The position numbers and the translations under genes are program-made. A stretch of 32,944 bases of DNA from contig QMPO01000003.1 of NCBI GenBank assembly GCA_003648625.1, forward strand, positions 1 to 32,944, in the 5' to 3' direction. The notes below the pieces were generated by a model. That model saw only the letters and a list, made by a program, of their open reading frames with translations. It did no database searches and had not been told where the DNA came from. Source of the DNA: Bacteroidota bacterium (lineage in GTDB: Bacteria > Bacteroidota > Bacteroidia > Bacteroidales > F082). Numbering within the stretch: the first letter of the stretch is position 1; the number at the start of each line of letters is the position of its first letter. Of this stretch, positions 18,248 through 26,990 are shown in pieces.

Positions 18248-19186
18248 ATGATCGCTTTTTTTAAACTCATCCGCTGGCCTAATATCCTGATAATCTGGAT
18301 CACCATGTGCCTGGCACTTTTTGGTGTGATCAATCCTGTATTGAGCCTTCAGCCTTTCGAGGCAGGATTAAACCTGACAGAGTTCCTGCTTCTAATTGGT
18401 GCTACAACATTTATTGCTATCGCGGGTTACCTGTTGAATGATTTGCATGACATAAATCCCGATTCGGTTAACAAACCGGGAAAAAACTTGGTGGGACGGA
18501 GTTTTGCGGTACACAAAATACAGCTGTTCTATTGGGTGTTCACGGTTTTAGGTGTCCTGGCAGGAACGTATTTTTCTTATCTGCTGGGCCGGACCAGTTA
18601 CAGCCTTGTTTTTGTTTTATCAGCCGGGTTGCTGTGGTTTTATTCCAAACGTTACCAGTGCCAGCCGTTAGTGGGTAACCTGGTGGTCGCTTTTTTAAGT
18701 GCCCTGACGATCGCCATTGTGTGGCTCTTCAGCTTTTTTGCCTTGGCAGAGCAGCCTGATGTTTTTGTGTCAGTTCAACCATTCTTTTCACAGGCTAATT
18801 TGCTGATACTCATTTTTTCAGGTTTTGCTTTTATCACAAGCCTGATAAGAGAGATAGTAAAAGACATGCAGGATTTTAAAGGAGATGACCGGTTCGGGTG
18901 CCGGACGCTGGCTGTTGTTGCGGGAGTACAGAAAGCCAAACGATGGGCTATGTTAATTACGGTTATGGCACTTATACTGGCCCTGCGCAGCCAGGTGTAT
19001 TTTTATCACATTGAATTTCGGTGGCTGTTCTGGTTCTTCCTGTTGATAGATGCTTTATTTGTAGCTGTGTTGTTGGCACTGGCGAAAGCAGGCTCGGCAA
19101 GTGAGTTTAAAAAGATTTCAGGCCTCCTTAAGGTTTTAATGGTGGCGGGCATTTTGTCTATGGCGCTGGTTTATTTAGAATTTTAA
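18248..19186 (+). CDS. UbiA-family prenyltransferase (possibly geranylgeranylglycerol-phosphate geranylgeranyltransferase type)
   Basis: Polytopic membrane protein; NDLHDINPDSVNKPGKNLVG and DMQDFKGDDRFGCRTLAVVAG aspartate motifs. Confidence 0.85.
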   Translation: MIAFFKLIRWPNILIIWITMCLALFGVINPVLSLQPFEAGLNLTEFLLLIGATTFIAIAGYLLNDLHDINPDSVNKPGKNLVGRSFAVHKIQLFYWVFTVLGVLAGTYFSYLLGRTSYSLVFVLSAGLLWFYSKRYQCQPLVGNLVVAFLSALTIAIVWLFSFFALAEQPDVFVSVQPFFSQANLLILIFSGFAFITSLIREIVKDMQDFKGDDRFGCRTLAVVAGVQKAKRWAMLITVMALILALRSQVYFYHIEFRWLFWFFLLIDALFVAVLLALAKAGSASEFKKISGLLKVLMVAGILSMALVYLEF

Positions 19187-19188
19187 AT

Positions 19189-19773
19189 ATGCTTGAAAAC
19201 ACATTAAAAGGATACGATATTGTTCTGGCGTCTGCCTCACCACGACGCAGACAACTGCTGCAGGAACTCGGTATCCGGTTCAGAGTACAGCCAAAAAAGG
19301 TTGAGGAGAATTTTGACGAACAACTTGCTCCCGTACAAGTGGCCGAATACCTGAGCGAACTGAAGGCACGGGCTTTTGCCAAAGAAGAGCTAGAAGAAAA
19401 AACGATTGTTATTACCGCTGACACTGTGGTCACAATTGACGGGATGATCCTGGGAAAACCGAAAGATCCAGCTAATGCCAGAGAAATGTTACAGCAATTA
19501 TCCGGCCGCAGCCACCAGGTGATTACAGGCGTAACCTTGCGTTCGGCCGAGAAGATGAAAACCTTTTCCGTTTCAACAAAGGTATTTTTTAAAGAACTGT
19601 CAAACGAGGAAATCGAATACTATATTACCAGGTTCAAACCGTTTGACAAAGCAGGTGCCTACGGCATCCAGGAATGGATAGGCCATGCGGCAATCGAACG
19701 GATTGAAGGCTCCTATTTCAATGTGATGGGGCTGCCGGTCCACCGCTTGTATGAGGAGCTATTAGCATTTTAA
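19189..19773 (+). CDS. maf: Maf-like nucleotide pyrophosphatase
   Basis: VLASASPRRRQLLQELGI, TADTVVTIDGMILGKPKD, KAGAYGIQEWIG. Confidence 0.95.
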   Translation: MLENTLKGYDIVLASASPRRRQLLQELGIRFRVQPKKVEENFDEQLAPVQVAEYLSELKARAFAKEELEEKTIVITADTVVTIDGMILGKPKDPANAREMLQQLSGRSHQVITGVTLRSAEKMKTFSVSTKVFFKELSNEEIEYYITRFKPFDKAGAYGIQEWIGHAAIERIEGSYFNVMGLPVHRLYEELLAF

Positions 19774-19780
19774 TCTGTCG

Positions 19781-19798
19781 ACCTATTGCGAAATAGGT
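19781..19798. promoter_or_regulatory. Palindrome between maf and the Xre-RES pair
   Basis: acctatt-gcga-aataggt, 7-bp perfect arms. Confidence 0.5.
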
Positions 19799-19847
19799 AA
19801 AGTGCAAAAAAATATGCCATATGTCGTAAAAAATGCGAAAATATGCG

Positions 19848-19855
19848 TATATTTG
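19848..19855 (+). promoter_or_regulatory. -7 box (TATATTTG) of the Xre-RES operon
   Basis: Perfect TAnnTTTG immediately after the ORF-track ATG at 19843. Confidence 0.55.
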
Positions 19856-19872
19856 TGACAAATAACAGAGAA

Positions 19873-20304
19873 ATGGCTAAAAGTTTTGAACTCAACGAAC
19901 CGGCAATCACCTATGCAGCACTTGATGATCAAAATGCCTATATGCTGATCGATGCTATCAAAAAGGGTATTCATTACAGTTTCTTTGAGAAGCTTGCTCA
20001 AAATTTTCCTTTTACACTTCGCGAGTGGGCAGAATTTTTGCATTTGTCAGAACGTTCACTGCAGCGCTATAAAAAAGAACAAGGAACCTTTAACGCCACC
20101 AGTTCTGAAAAGATCATTGAAATTACCATGTTGAATAAATACGGCAAGGAAATTTTCGGCGATCAGGAAAAGTTCAATATCTGGTTGCGTACGGATAATG
20201 TGGCGCTGGGCGGTATCAGGCCGAAAAATTTGCTCGACAGTTCATTCGGCATCCAGTTGTTGAAAGATGAGTTAATGCGTATCGAACACGGCGTACTGGC
20301 ATGA
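19873..20304 (+). CDS. Xre/MbcA/ParS-type antitoxin (DUF2384-like)
   Basis: FTLREWAEFLHLSERSLQRYKKEQGTFNATSSEKIIEI HTH followed by KFNIWLRTDNVALGGIRPKNLLDSSFGIQLLKDELMRIEHGVLA; start preferred at MAKSFE over 19843. Confidence 0.9.
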   Translation: MAKSFELNEPAITYAALDDQNAYMLIDAIKKGIHYSFFEKLAQNFPFTLREWAEFLHLSERSLQRYKKEQGTFNATSSEKIIEITMLNKYGKEIFGDQEKFNIWLRTDNVALGGIRPKNLLDSSFGIQLLKDELMRIEHGVLA

Positions 20305-20762
20305 TCGTTTACCGGCTGGCAAAATCAACTTACAGCACCGACCTTTCTGGTAAAGGAGCTGCAAAAACTGGTGGGCGCTGGAACAGCAAAGGTGTCGCCG
20401 TTGTGTATACCAGCGAGTCGAGAGCGTTGTGTACTACCGAAATTGCCGTTCACATTCCTTTAGGCATCCTTCCGGAAGATTTTCAGTTAGTAAGCATTGA
20501 AATACCTGCATCTATCAAAGTCTACAGTTTGCCGGCAAGTAAGCTCCCCGAAAACTGGAATTCCATCCCACACCCGGGCGGAACCCAGGAGCTGGGAGAC
20601 TGGTTCGTCAGACAAAATAAACAAGTGGTTATGAAAGTGCCTTCGGCCGTGGTGCAGGGCGAATTTAATTACCTTATAAACTCCGGACACAGGGAAGCAA
20701 AGAAAATAAAGATTAAGAAAATTGAGCAATTCTCTTTTGACCAGAGATTGTTCCTGAAATGA
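20301..20762 (+). CDS. RES domain toxin
   Basis: VYRLAKSTYSTDLSGKGAAKTGGRWNSKGVAVVYTSES, ALCTTEIAVH, VPSAVVQGEFNYLINSGHREAKKI; ATGA overlap with antitoxin. Confidence 0.92.
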   Translation: MIVYRLAKSTYSTDLSGKGAAKTGGRWNSKGVAVVYTSESRALCTTEIAVHIPLGILPEDFQLVSIEIPASIKVYSLPASKLPENWNSIPHPGGTQELGDWFVRQNKQVVMKVPSAVVQGEFNYLINSGHREAKKIKIKKIEQFSFDQRLFLK

Positions 20763-20817
20763 GTTCGCCAACCTGCTATGAAGATAGCGGATGGATATTT
20801 TGATTAAGCGTGTTTAG

Positions 20818-20825
20818 TACCTTTG
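20818..20825 (+). promoter_or_regulatory. -7 box (TACCTTTG) for the DUF502 gene
   Basis: Perfect TAnnTTTG about 30 bp upstream of ATG 20856. Confidence 0.5.
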
Positions 20826-20855
20826 ACGTATTATTCATCAGTAATATGCCAAATC

Positions 20856-21443
20856 ATGAACAAAAAACTGCTTAAAGTTTTTGTCAACTATTTTTTCAAA
20901 GGATTGCTTTTTTTAGCGCCAGTAGCCATAACTATCTGGGCCATTATCCAGCTCTTTAATTTTATCGACGGCTTGCTGCAAGGGATCATCTACAATTATA
21001 TTGGAATACATATTCCGGGTTTGGGACTGATTATCCTGCTGTTGCTGATAACCGGTATCGGGGTCATCGGTTCCACAATCGTATTCAAACCGATTATTCT
21101 TTATTTCGACAGTTTGCTGGCCCGTGCTCCGCTGATAAAAGTGGTTTATACAGCGGTAAAAGATCTTGTGTCGGCATTCGTCGGACAGGATAAGCGGTTT
21201 ACCGAGCCGGTTCTGGTACAGCTTGACAAGCAGGCGAATTTGGAGAAGATCGGGTTTATTACCAACAAAGATCTTTCGCTTATCGGTATCTCAAATGAAA
21301 AAGTAGCGGTATATTTGCCCCACTCATATGCCTGGTCGGGTAACCTGGTGATCGTAGCTTCCGAATATGTCAAACCTATTGATGCATCTTCGGCGGAGAT
21401 CATGAAGTTCGTTATTTCGGCAGGCGTTACACATATAGATTAA
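20856..21443 (+). CDS. DUF502 family membrane protein
   Basis: Two TM helices, LKVFVNYFFKGLLFLAPVAITIWAI, GIGVIGSTIV, RAPLIKVVYTAVKDLVSAF; start moved downstream of the promoter. Confidence 0.88.
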   Translation: MNKKLLKVFVNYFFKGLLFLAPVAITIWAIIQLFNFIDGLLQGIIYNYIGIHIPGLGLIILLLLITGIGVIGSTIVFKPIILYFDSLLARAPLIKVVYTAVKDLVSAFVGQDKRFTEPVLVQLDKQANLEKIGFITNKDLSLIGISNEKVAVYLPHSYAWSGNLVIVASEYVKPIDASSAEIMKFVISAGVTHID

Positions 21444-22214
21444 GTGAAAATGACAAACAAGAAGCCGTTACTGCTGATAACCAATGACGACGGGATCAAT
21501 GCGCCCGGTTTACGCAAACTTATTTCGCTGATGCGGCCGTTGGGTGAAGTAGTGGTCGTAGCCTCCGAGAAAATAATGTCGGGTATGGCACATGCCGTTA
21601 CTATCCAGGATCCGCTGCGCGTCAAACTGGTGACCGAAGAAGCAGATTACAAAGAATATATGACTAACGGCACTCCGTCCGACAATGTGAAACTGGCCAA
21701 ATACCAGCTACTGGAACGATTACCCGACCTGGTCGTATCGGGTATCAACCACGGTTCTAACGCTTCGATCAATATCATCTATTCCGGAACTATGGCAGCT
21801 GTGCTGGAAGCTACGATTGACGGTATTCCGGGTATTGGCTTTTCCTTACTTGACTACAGTCATGACGCCGATTTTTCGCATGTGGACAAATATATAGTAC
21901 AGATTGTCAGGAAAGTACTGGATGAAGGCATGCCGGATGATATAGGTTTGAATGTTAACATTCCAAAAGTCTCGGACACCCCGCTGAAAGGTATCAAAGT
22001 ATGCCGGCAGGCAAAAGCACGGTGGGTAGAAGATTTTGATACCCGGAAAGACCCGTACGGTAGAGAGTATTTCTGGATGACAGGAAACTTCGTTAACGGA
22101 GATCCGGCTCTGGACACTGACCAGAAAGCACTGGAAGAAAATTATGTGTCGGTGGTACCCGTACATGTTGACTTTACAGCACATAAATATGTAGAAAAAT
22201 TAAACTTTAACTAA
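21444..22214 (+). CDS. surE: 5'/3'-nucleotidase SurE
   Basis: LLITNDDGINAPGLRKL, NGTPSDNVKLA, SGINHGSNASINIIYSGTMAAVLEA; ATG at 21450 is an alternative start. Confidence 0.96.
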   Translation: MKMTNKKPLLLITNDDGINAPGLRKLISLMRPLGEVVVVASEKIMSGMAHAVTIQDPLRVKLVTEEADYKEYMTNGTPSDNVKLAKYQLLERLPDLVVSGINHGSNASINIIYSGTMAAVLEATIDGIPGIGFSLLDYSHDADFSHVDKYIVQIVRKVLDEGMPDDIGLNVNIPKVSDTPLKGIKVCRQAKARWVEDFDTRKDPYGREYFWMTGNFVNGDPALDTDQKALEENYVSVVPVHVDFTAHKYVEKLNFN

Positions 22215-22217
22215 ATC

Positions 22218-22511
22218 ATGATACCTCCTCTTCTTAAAAAAGACAGTTTTCTGACAGGCTTTGTACTTGGGTTGGTGCTGCCTCTCGTTTTTTACGGAAT
22301 TGTTTTATTGATTGATGTGATCTTGTTTCAACTGGCACATGTGCATTTAACACGGGAGCAGCATTATTTATACTTGTTAAGTATTGCCATTAACCTGATT
22401 CCGGTGAGGTATTATTTTGTTACCCTTAAAGCGGAAAAAGCGGGCAGAGGCCTGTTGCTGATCACGGGAATATACATACTTACGTACTTTTTTATGTTTT
22501 ACAAACAGTAA
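22218..22511 (+). CDS. Small polytopic membrane protein, hypothetical
   Basis: 97 aa, about three TM segments, tightly packed between surE and lpxB. Confidence 0.7.
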   Translation: MIPPLLKKDSFLTGFVLGLVLPLVFYGIVLLIDVILFQLAHVHLTREQHYLYLLSIAINLIPVRYYFVTLKAEKAGRGLLLITGIYILTYFFMFYKQ

Positions 22512-22518
22512 GCGCTCC

Positions 22519-23625
22519 ATGAAATATTACATCATAGCGGGTGAAGCTTCGGGTGATATGCATGCAGCACATCTGATCCGGTCGATGAAGGAAAAAGACC
22601 CGGAAGCCGTTGTGAGAGCCTGGGGTGGTGACCGTATGGAGGAAGAGGGCGCTGAGATCGTGAGACATTACCGCGACCTCGCGTTTATGGGGTTTGTCGA
22701 GGTGCTGATGAATATCAGGACCATTGCAAAAAATATATCCTTTTGCAAACAAGATATTCGCTCGTTTCAGCCCGATGTACTGATCCTTGTTGATTATCCG
22801 GGATTCAATCTGAGGATTGCCGAGTTTGCTCATAGGCAGGGAATAAAAGTCGTTTATTACATCTCGCCACAAGTGTGGGCATGGAAAAAATCGCGGGTTC
22901 ATAAAATTAAAAAAGTGGTGGACAGGATGTTGGTGATCCTGCCGTTCGAAAAAGATTTTTTTGCCAGATATGGTGTCGAAGTAACATTTGTCGGTCATCC
23001 GCTGCTGGATGAACTGAGGGAACAACCAAAAATCAACCGGGAGGAGTTTGTAAGAAAAAATAAACTGAATGATAAACCTATAGTAGCCTTACTGCCCGGA
23101 AGCCGTAAGCAGGAGATAAACAAAATGCTGCATGTCATGCTTCAGGTGGTCACAGATTATCCTGAGTACCAGTTTGTAATTGGCGGACTTTCGTCTGTTC
23201 CGCATGAATTTTACAAGCGTTTTACAGGAATGGCAGACTGTTCAGTAGTATACGACCAAACAGGAAGCCTTTTGCAGCATGCCGAAGCAGCACTCGTTAC
23301 TTCGGGAACCGCCACTTTGGAAACTGCCCTGATGGAAGTACCGGAGGTCGTTTGTTATAAAGCTAATCCTGTTTCCGTTGCCATCGCCCGAAAAATAATT
23401 GATGTGAAATATATTTCGCTGGTTAATCTGATCATGGAACGGGAAATTGTTAAAGAACTCATCCAGAAAAACCTGAACCGAAAGAACTTATCGCATGAGT
23501 TGGGGCTGCTGCTTCGTGACACGGAAAAACGACAGCAACTACAGGAAGATTATCAGCTTCTTAAAGAAAAACTCGGAAAAGAAGGAGCTTCGGAACGGGC
23601 AGCTGAACTGATAGTTCATAATTAG
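22519..23625 (+). CDS. lpxB: Lipid-A-disaccharide synthase
   Basis: YYIIAGEASGDMHAAHLI, LVDYPGFNLRIAEFAHRQGIKVVYYISPQVWAWKKSR, FVGHPLLDE, LLPGSRKQEI, SGTATLETAL. Confidence 0.96.
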   Translation: MKYYIIAGEASGDMHAAHLIRSMKEKDPEAVVRAWGGDRMEEEGAEIVRHYRDLAFMGFVEVLMNIRTIAKNISFCKQDIRSFQPDVLILVDYPGFNLRIAEFAHRQGIKVVYYISPQVWAWKKSRVHKIKKVVDRMLVILPFEKDFFARYGVEVTFVGHPLLDELREQPKINREEFVRKNKLNDKPIVALLPGSRKQEINKMLHVMLQVVTDYPEYQFVIGGLSSVPHEFYKRFTGMADCSVVYDQTGSLLQHAEAALVTSGTATLETALMEVPEVVCYKANPVSVAIARKIIDVKYISLVNLIMEREIVKELIQKNLNRKNLSHELGLLLRDTEKRQQLQEDYQLLKEKLGKEGASERAAELIVHN

Positions 23626-23700
23626 TTAAAGTGCAGAAAAAGTTCTTTCACATAGTGAAAGATGAGACCTGTTCGTAGCTTAAAAAAGTTCAAAATTATT

Positions 23701-24459
23701 TTATTCTTTATGCATCACCGTTGCGCTGGCCTGTGCTGTGGGCATAATAACCAGGTCGTTTATCGTAACATGGGCCGGAAGCGTGGTTACATAATAAGTA
23801 ACTTCTGCGATGTCTTCGGCATGTAAGGGCTCATAACCTTTATACACTTGCCCGGCTTTTTCCGTATCCCCTTTAAAACGTACTTCCGAAAATTCCGTTT
23901 CAACAGCACCGGGGGCAATTTGCGATACACGAATTCCATGATGTACCAGGTCAATTCGTATGCCTTTTGTGAGGGCATCTACGGCATGTTTGGTAGCACA
24001 ATACACATTGCCGTTAGGGTACACTTCCTTTCCTGCAATTGATCCTATGTTGATGATGTGCCCGTGACCCTGTTGTATCATCAACGGAGCAATGGCTCTG
24101 GTCATGTACAGCAGCCCTTTAATGTTTGTGTCGATCATCTGTTCCCAGTCGTCAATAACACCTTTCTGTACGGGATTGAGCCCTGCAGCTAAGCCGGCGT
24201 TATTAATCAGGATGTCAATCTCTTTCCACTTATCCGGAAGGGAAGCAATAGCTTCCGACACTTTTTCCCGCATTCTGACGTCAAAATTCAGAGGCAATAT
24301 GTTTATGTTGTATTTCTCTTTTAATTCGGACGATAATTTATCCAGTCGTTCTTTTCTTCTTCCGGTAATGATCAGGTCGTGTCCTTCACTGGCAAAACGC
24401 CGGGCGCAGGCACGTCCTATACCACTTGTAGCACCGGTTATCAATGCAATTTTATTCAT
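23701..24459 (-). CDS. SDR family NAD(P)-dependent oxidoreductase
   Basis: ALITGATSGIGRACARRFASEG, LINNAGLAAG, YCATKHAVDALTKGIRID. Confidence 0.94.
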   Translation of the reverse strand: MNKIALITGATSGIGRACARRFASEGHDLIITGRRKERLDKLSSELKEKYNINILPLNFDVRMREKVSEAIASLPDKWKEIDILINNAGLAAGLNPVQKGVIDDWEQMIDTNIKGLLYMTRAIAPLMIQQGHGHIINIGSIAGKEVYPNGNVYCATKHAVDALTKGIRIDLVHHGIRVSQIAPGAVETEFSEVRFKGDTEKAGQVYKGYEPLHAEDIAEVTYYVTTLPAHVTINDLVIMPTAQASATVMHKE

Positions 24460-24464
24460 GTGTT

Positions 24465-25274
24465 TTAAATTAAAGTTCCGCTCCGGACAAAATAGCCCGG
24501 AAATTTATGTTTTAATTGTATCGGCTTATCAAAGATTCCATAAAAAGCCGAACCGCTTCCCGTCAGGGAGGCAAATATAGCCCCTTCCCGGTAAAGGATG
24601 TTTTTTATTTCTTTCAATTCGGGATGTAGCTTAAAAAGATAGGGTTCAAAATCGTTATGCAATTTATCCGGCCATTGTTCGACAGGTAGTTTTGTAACCT
24701 CGCCGGGTAGCATTCGGGTTGTTGCCGGCGTTATTTTTTTATAGGCTTCCTGTGTAGGAATGTGTATGCCGGGAAAAACAACTACAAGGAATTTGCCCTT
24801 CAGATTTACATGTGCTTCACGCACAATCTCTCCACGCCCTTGTACTAATGCCGCGCTGTTTTTAAGAAAGAACGGACAGTCACTCCCCAGTTGAAGGGCA
24901 TATTTGTGGAACAAAGTCTTTGTCAATGCCAATCTGAAAAAAACATTCAGGGCTTTCAGAAAAAAAACTCCGTCCGAAGAACCGCCACCCAATCCCGAAC
25001 CCGGTGGAATGTTTTTAAGCAACCTTACATCAACAGGCTCTATTTGACAGGCATCATGCAGCAGCTTCCAGGTTTTATATACTATATTTTCTTCTGTGCG
25101 CCCTGTAACTTTATAACCATAAACTGTCAGCTTAAACGTTTGTGAAGGCAGGAATTCCAGTACATCAAAAACAGGAGCAGGATATATGATCGTTTCAATA
25201 TCATGGTAGCCATCGGTTCTTTTGTGCAGAACCGACAACCCCAAATTTATTTTACCATTTGGAAACAGGATCAT
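24465..25274 (-). CDS. ispE: 4-diphosphocytidyl-2-C-methyl-D-erythritol kinase
   Basis: PNGKINLGLSVLHKRTDGYHDIETI, NIPPGSGLGGGSSDGVFFL, SLTGSGSAFYGIF. Confidence 0.95.
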   Translation of the reverse strand: MILFPNGKINLGLSVLHKRTDGYHDIETIIYPAPVFDVLEFLPSQTFKLTVYGYKVTGRTEENIVYKTWKLLHDACQIEPVDVRLLKNIPPGSGLGGGSSDGVFFLKALNVFFRLALTKTLFHKYALQLGSDCPFFLKNSAALVQGRGEIVREAHVNLKGKFLVVVFPGIHIPTQEAYKKITPATTRMLPGEVTKLPVEQWPDKLHNDFEPYLFKLHPELKEIKNILYREGAIFASLTGSGSAFYGIFDKPIQLKHKFPGYFVRSGTLI

Positions 25275-25370
25275 GCGGAGATGTAATTATTTTTCAAAAA
25301 TAATAATTTGTTCCGGTAATTGTCTTTTGATAACTATCCGGAAAATATGTGTTTCAAACTCAATTCTTAT

Positions 25371-25378
25371 TACTTTTG
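25371..25378 (+). promoter_or_regulatory. -7 box (TACTTTTG) for the GH3-like gene
   Basis: Perfect TAnnTTTG about 35 bp upstream of ATG 25412. Confidence 0.5.
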
Positions 25379-25411
25379 AAATGTTAAATTCACAACACAA
25401 AAGGAATTTTT

Positions 25412-26941
25412 ATGGCCCTCTTGGTTTCTGCGCTTAATTGGTTGATAAAGAAAAGAATACATCAGATCGATCTTTTCATGAAATACCCTCATGAGGTGCA
25501 GGAAGAATGGTTCAAGAAGCTTGTTGTTACAGCTAAAGATACCGAGTGGGGCCGCAAATACGATTACAAAAGCATACAATCGGTTAAAACATTTACTGAG
25601 CGTGTACCTATAAGTACCTATGAAGATCTGAACCCTGTTATCGACAGATTGCGGGCGGGAGAACAAAATCTTTTGTGGCCCGAAGAGGTAAAGTGGTTCG
25701 CCAAATCTTCGGGAACAACAGCCGGGAAAAGTAAATTTATACCCGTTACCGAAGCGGCATTGAATGAGTGCCATTATAAAGGTGGCAAAGACATGCTTTC
25801 TATGTATTTCGACCTCTATCCCGAAGCCGGTTTGTTCAACGGAAAAGGTCTGGCCATGGGCGGAAGTGGCACCATCAGGGAGGTGAGTAATACAACTTAT
25901 TATGAAGGTGATTTGTCGGCGATCATTATGAATAATCTCCCGTTCTGGGCACAGTTTAAGCGTACTCCTTCACTACCGATAGCGTTGATGGATGAGTGGG
26001 AAAACAAACTGGAACTGATGACGGAATCAACCATTGACCATGACGTAACGAGTTTGTCGGGCGTCCCCTCGTGGATGTTGGTGCTTTTACGAAAAATCCT
26101 GAAAAAATCAGGTAAAAACACGATTGATGAGGTCTGGCCTAACCTCGAAGTATTTTTTCATGGCGGTGTAAATTTTGAACCTTACCGGGAGCAATTCAAT
26201 CAGATCATTAAGTCGGATAAAATGACGTATTTCAATACGTACAATGCTTCCGAAGGGTTTTTCGGTATTCAGTACGGCAAAGAAAGGGGTGATTTGTTGC
26301 TGATGCTGGATTACGGTATCTTTTATGAGTTTATACCTTACAGTGAACTATCCAAAGAAAATCCGAAGGTAAAACAGTTATCGGAGGTGGAGGTGGGAGA
26401 AAACTACGCGATGATCATCAGTACCAATGGAGGGTTGTGGAGATACAAGATTGGTGATACGGTCATGTTTACTTCTACAGATCCGTATGTGATCAAAATT
26501 ACCGGAAGGACAAAAAACCATATCAATGTAGTAGGCGAGGAGCTGATCATTGATAATGCGGAGAAGGCCCTGTCGATTGCATGTAAAAAAACTTCAGCCA
26601 TTTTATCTGAATATACGGCGGCACCCTTGTTCAAAGGGGAAGAAATTGCACATCAGTGGCTGATTGAATTTGAAAAACAGCCGGACAATTTTGAATTCTT
26701 TAATGAGGCTTTTGACAATGCGTTAAAATCAGTAAATTCTGATTATGAAGCCAAGCGGTATCACGATTTTGTGTTGAAGCCCCCCATCGTGGTGAAGCTG
26801 CCAAAGGGTACGTTTTACCACTGGATGAAAAAACGGAATAAACTGGGTGGGCAAAACAAGGTGCCACGGCTTTCAAACGACCGTAAATACCTGGATGAAA
26901 TTCAGAAATTGTTAAAAGAACAGGGAGAATTTGATATTTAA
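25412..26941 (+). CDS. GH3 auxin-responsive promoter family protein (putative acyl-adenylating enzyme)
   Basis: TERVPISTYEDLNPVIDRLRAGEQNLLWPEEVKWFAKSSGTTAGKSKFIPVTEAAL, TYFNTYNASEGFFGIQ, GLWRYKIGDTVMFTS, ITGRTKNHINVVGEEL. Confidence 0.9.
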   Translation: MALLVSALNWLIKKRIHQIDLFMKYPHEVQEEWFKKLVVTAKDTEWGRKYDYKSIQSVKTFTERVPISTYEDLNPVIDRLRAGEQNLLWPEEVKWFAKSSGTTAGKSKFIPVTEAALNECHYKGGKDMLSMYFDLYPEAGLFNGKGLAMGGSGTIREVSNTTYYEGDLSAIIMNNLPFWAQFKRTPSLPIALMDEWENKLELMTESTIDHDVTSLSGVPSWMLVLLRKILKKSGKNTIDEVWPNLEVFFHGGVNFEPYREQFNQIIKSDKMTYFNTYNASEGFFGIQYGKERGDLLLMLDYGIFYEFIPYSELSKENPKVKQLSEVEVGENYAMIISTNGGLWRYKIGDTVMFTSTDPYVIKITGRTKNHINVVGEELIIDNAEKALSIACKKTSAILSEYTAAPLFKGEEIAHQWLIEFEKQPDNFEFFNEAFDNALKSVNSDYEAKRYHDFVLKPPIVVKLPKGTFYHWMKKRNKLGGQNKVPRLSNDRKYLDEIQKLLKEQGEFDI

Positions 26942-26990
26942 TTCGACCACAGCATTTATTTTTTTAAATTCGTAGCTAAAAAATTATTCG

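Noticed and set aside
20775-20788. gctat-gaag-atagc hairpin after the RES gene
   Set aside because: Short stem and no T-run; chance cannot be excluded
22492-23025. 177-aa minus-strand ORF antisense to lpxB
   Set aside because: Shadow ORF of a confident LpxB coding region
23645-23661. ctttcac-ata-gtgaaag hairpin between lpxB and the SDR gene
   Set aside because: Short stem without a clear U-tract; may be a convergent terminator but too weak to call
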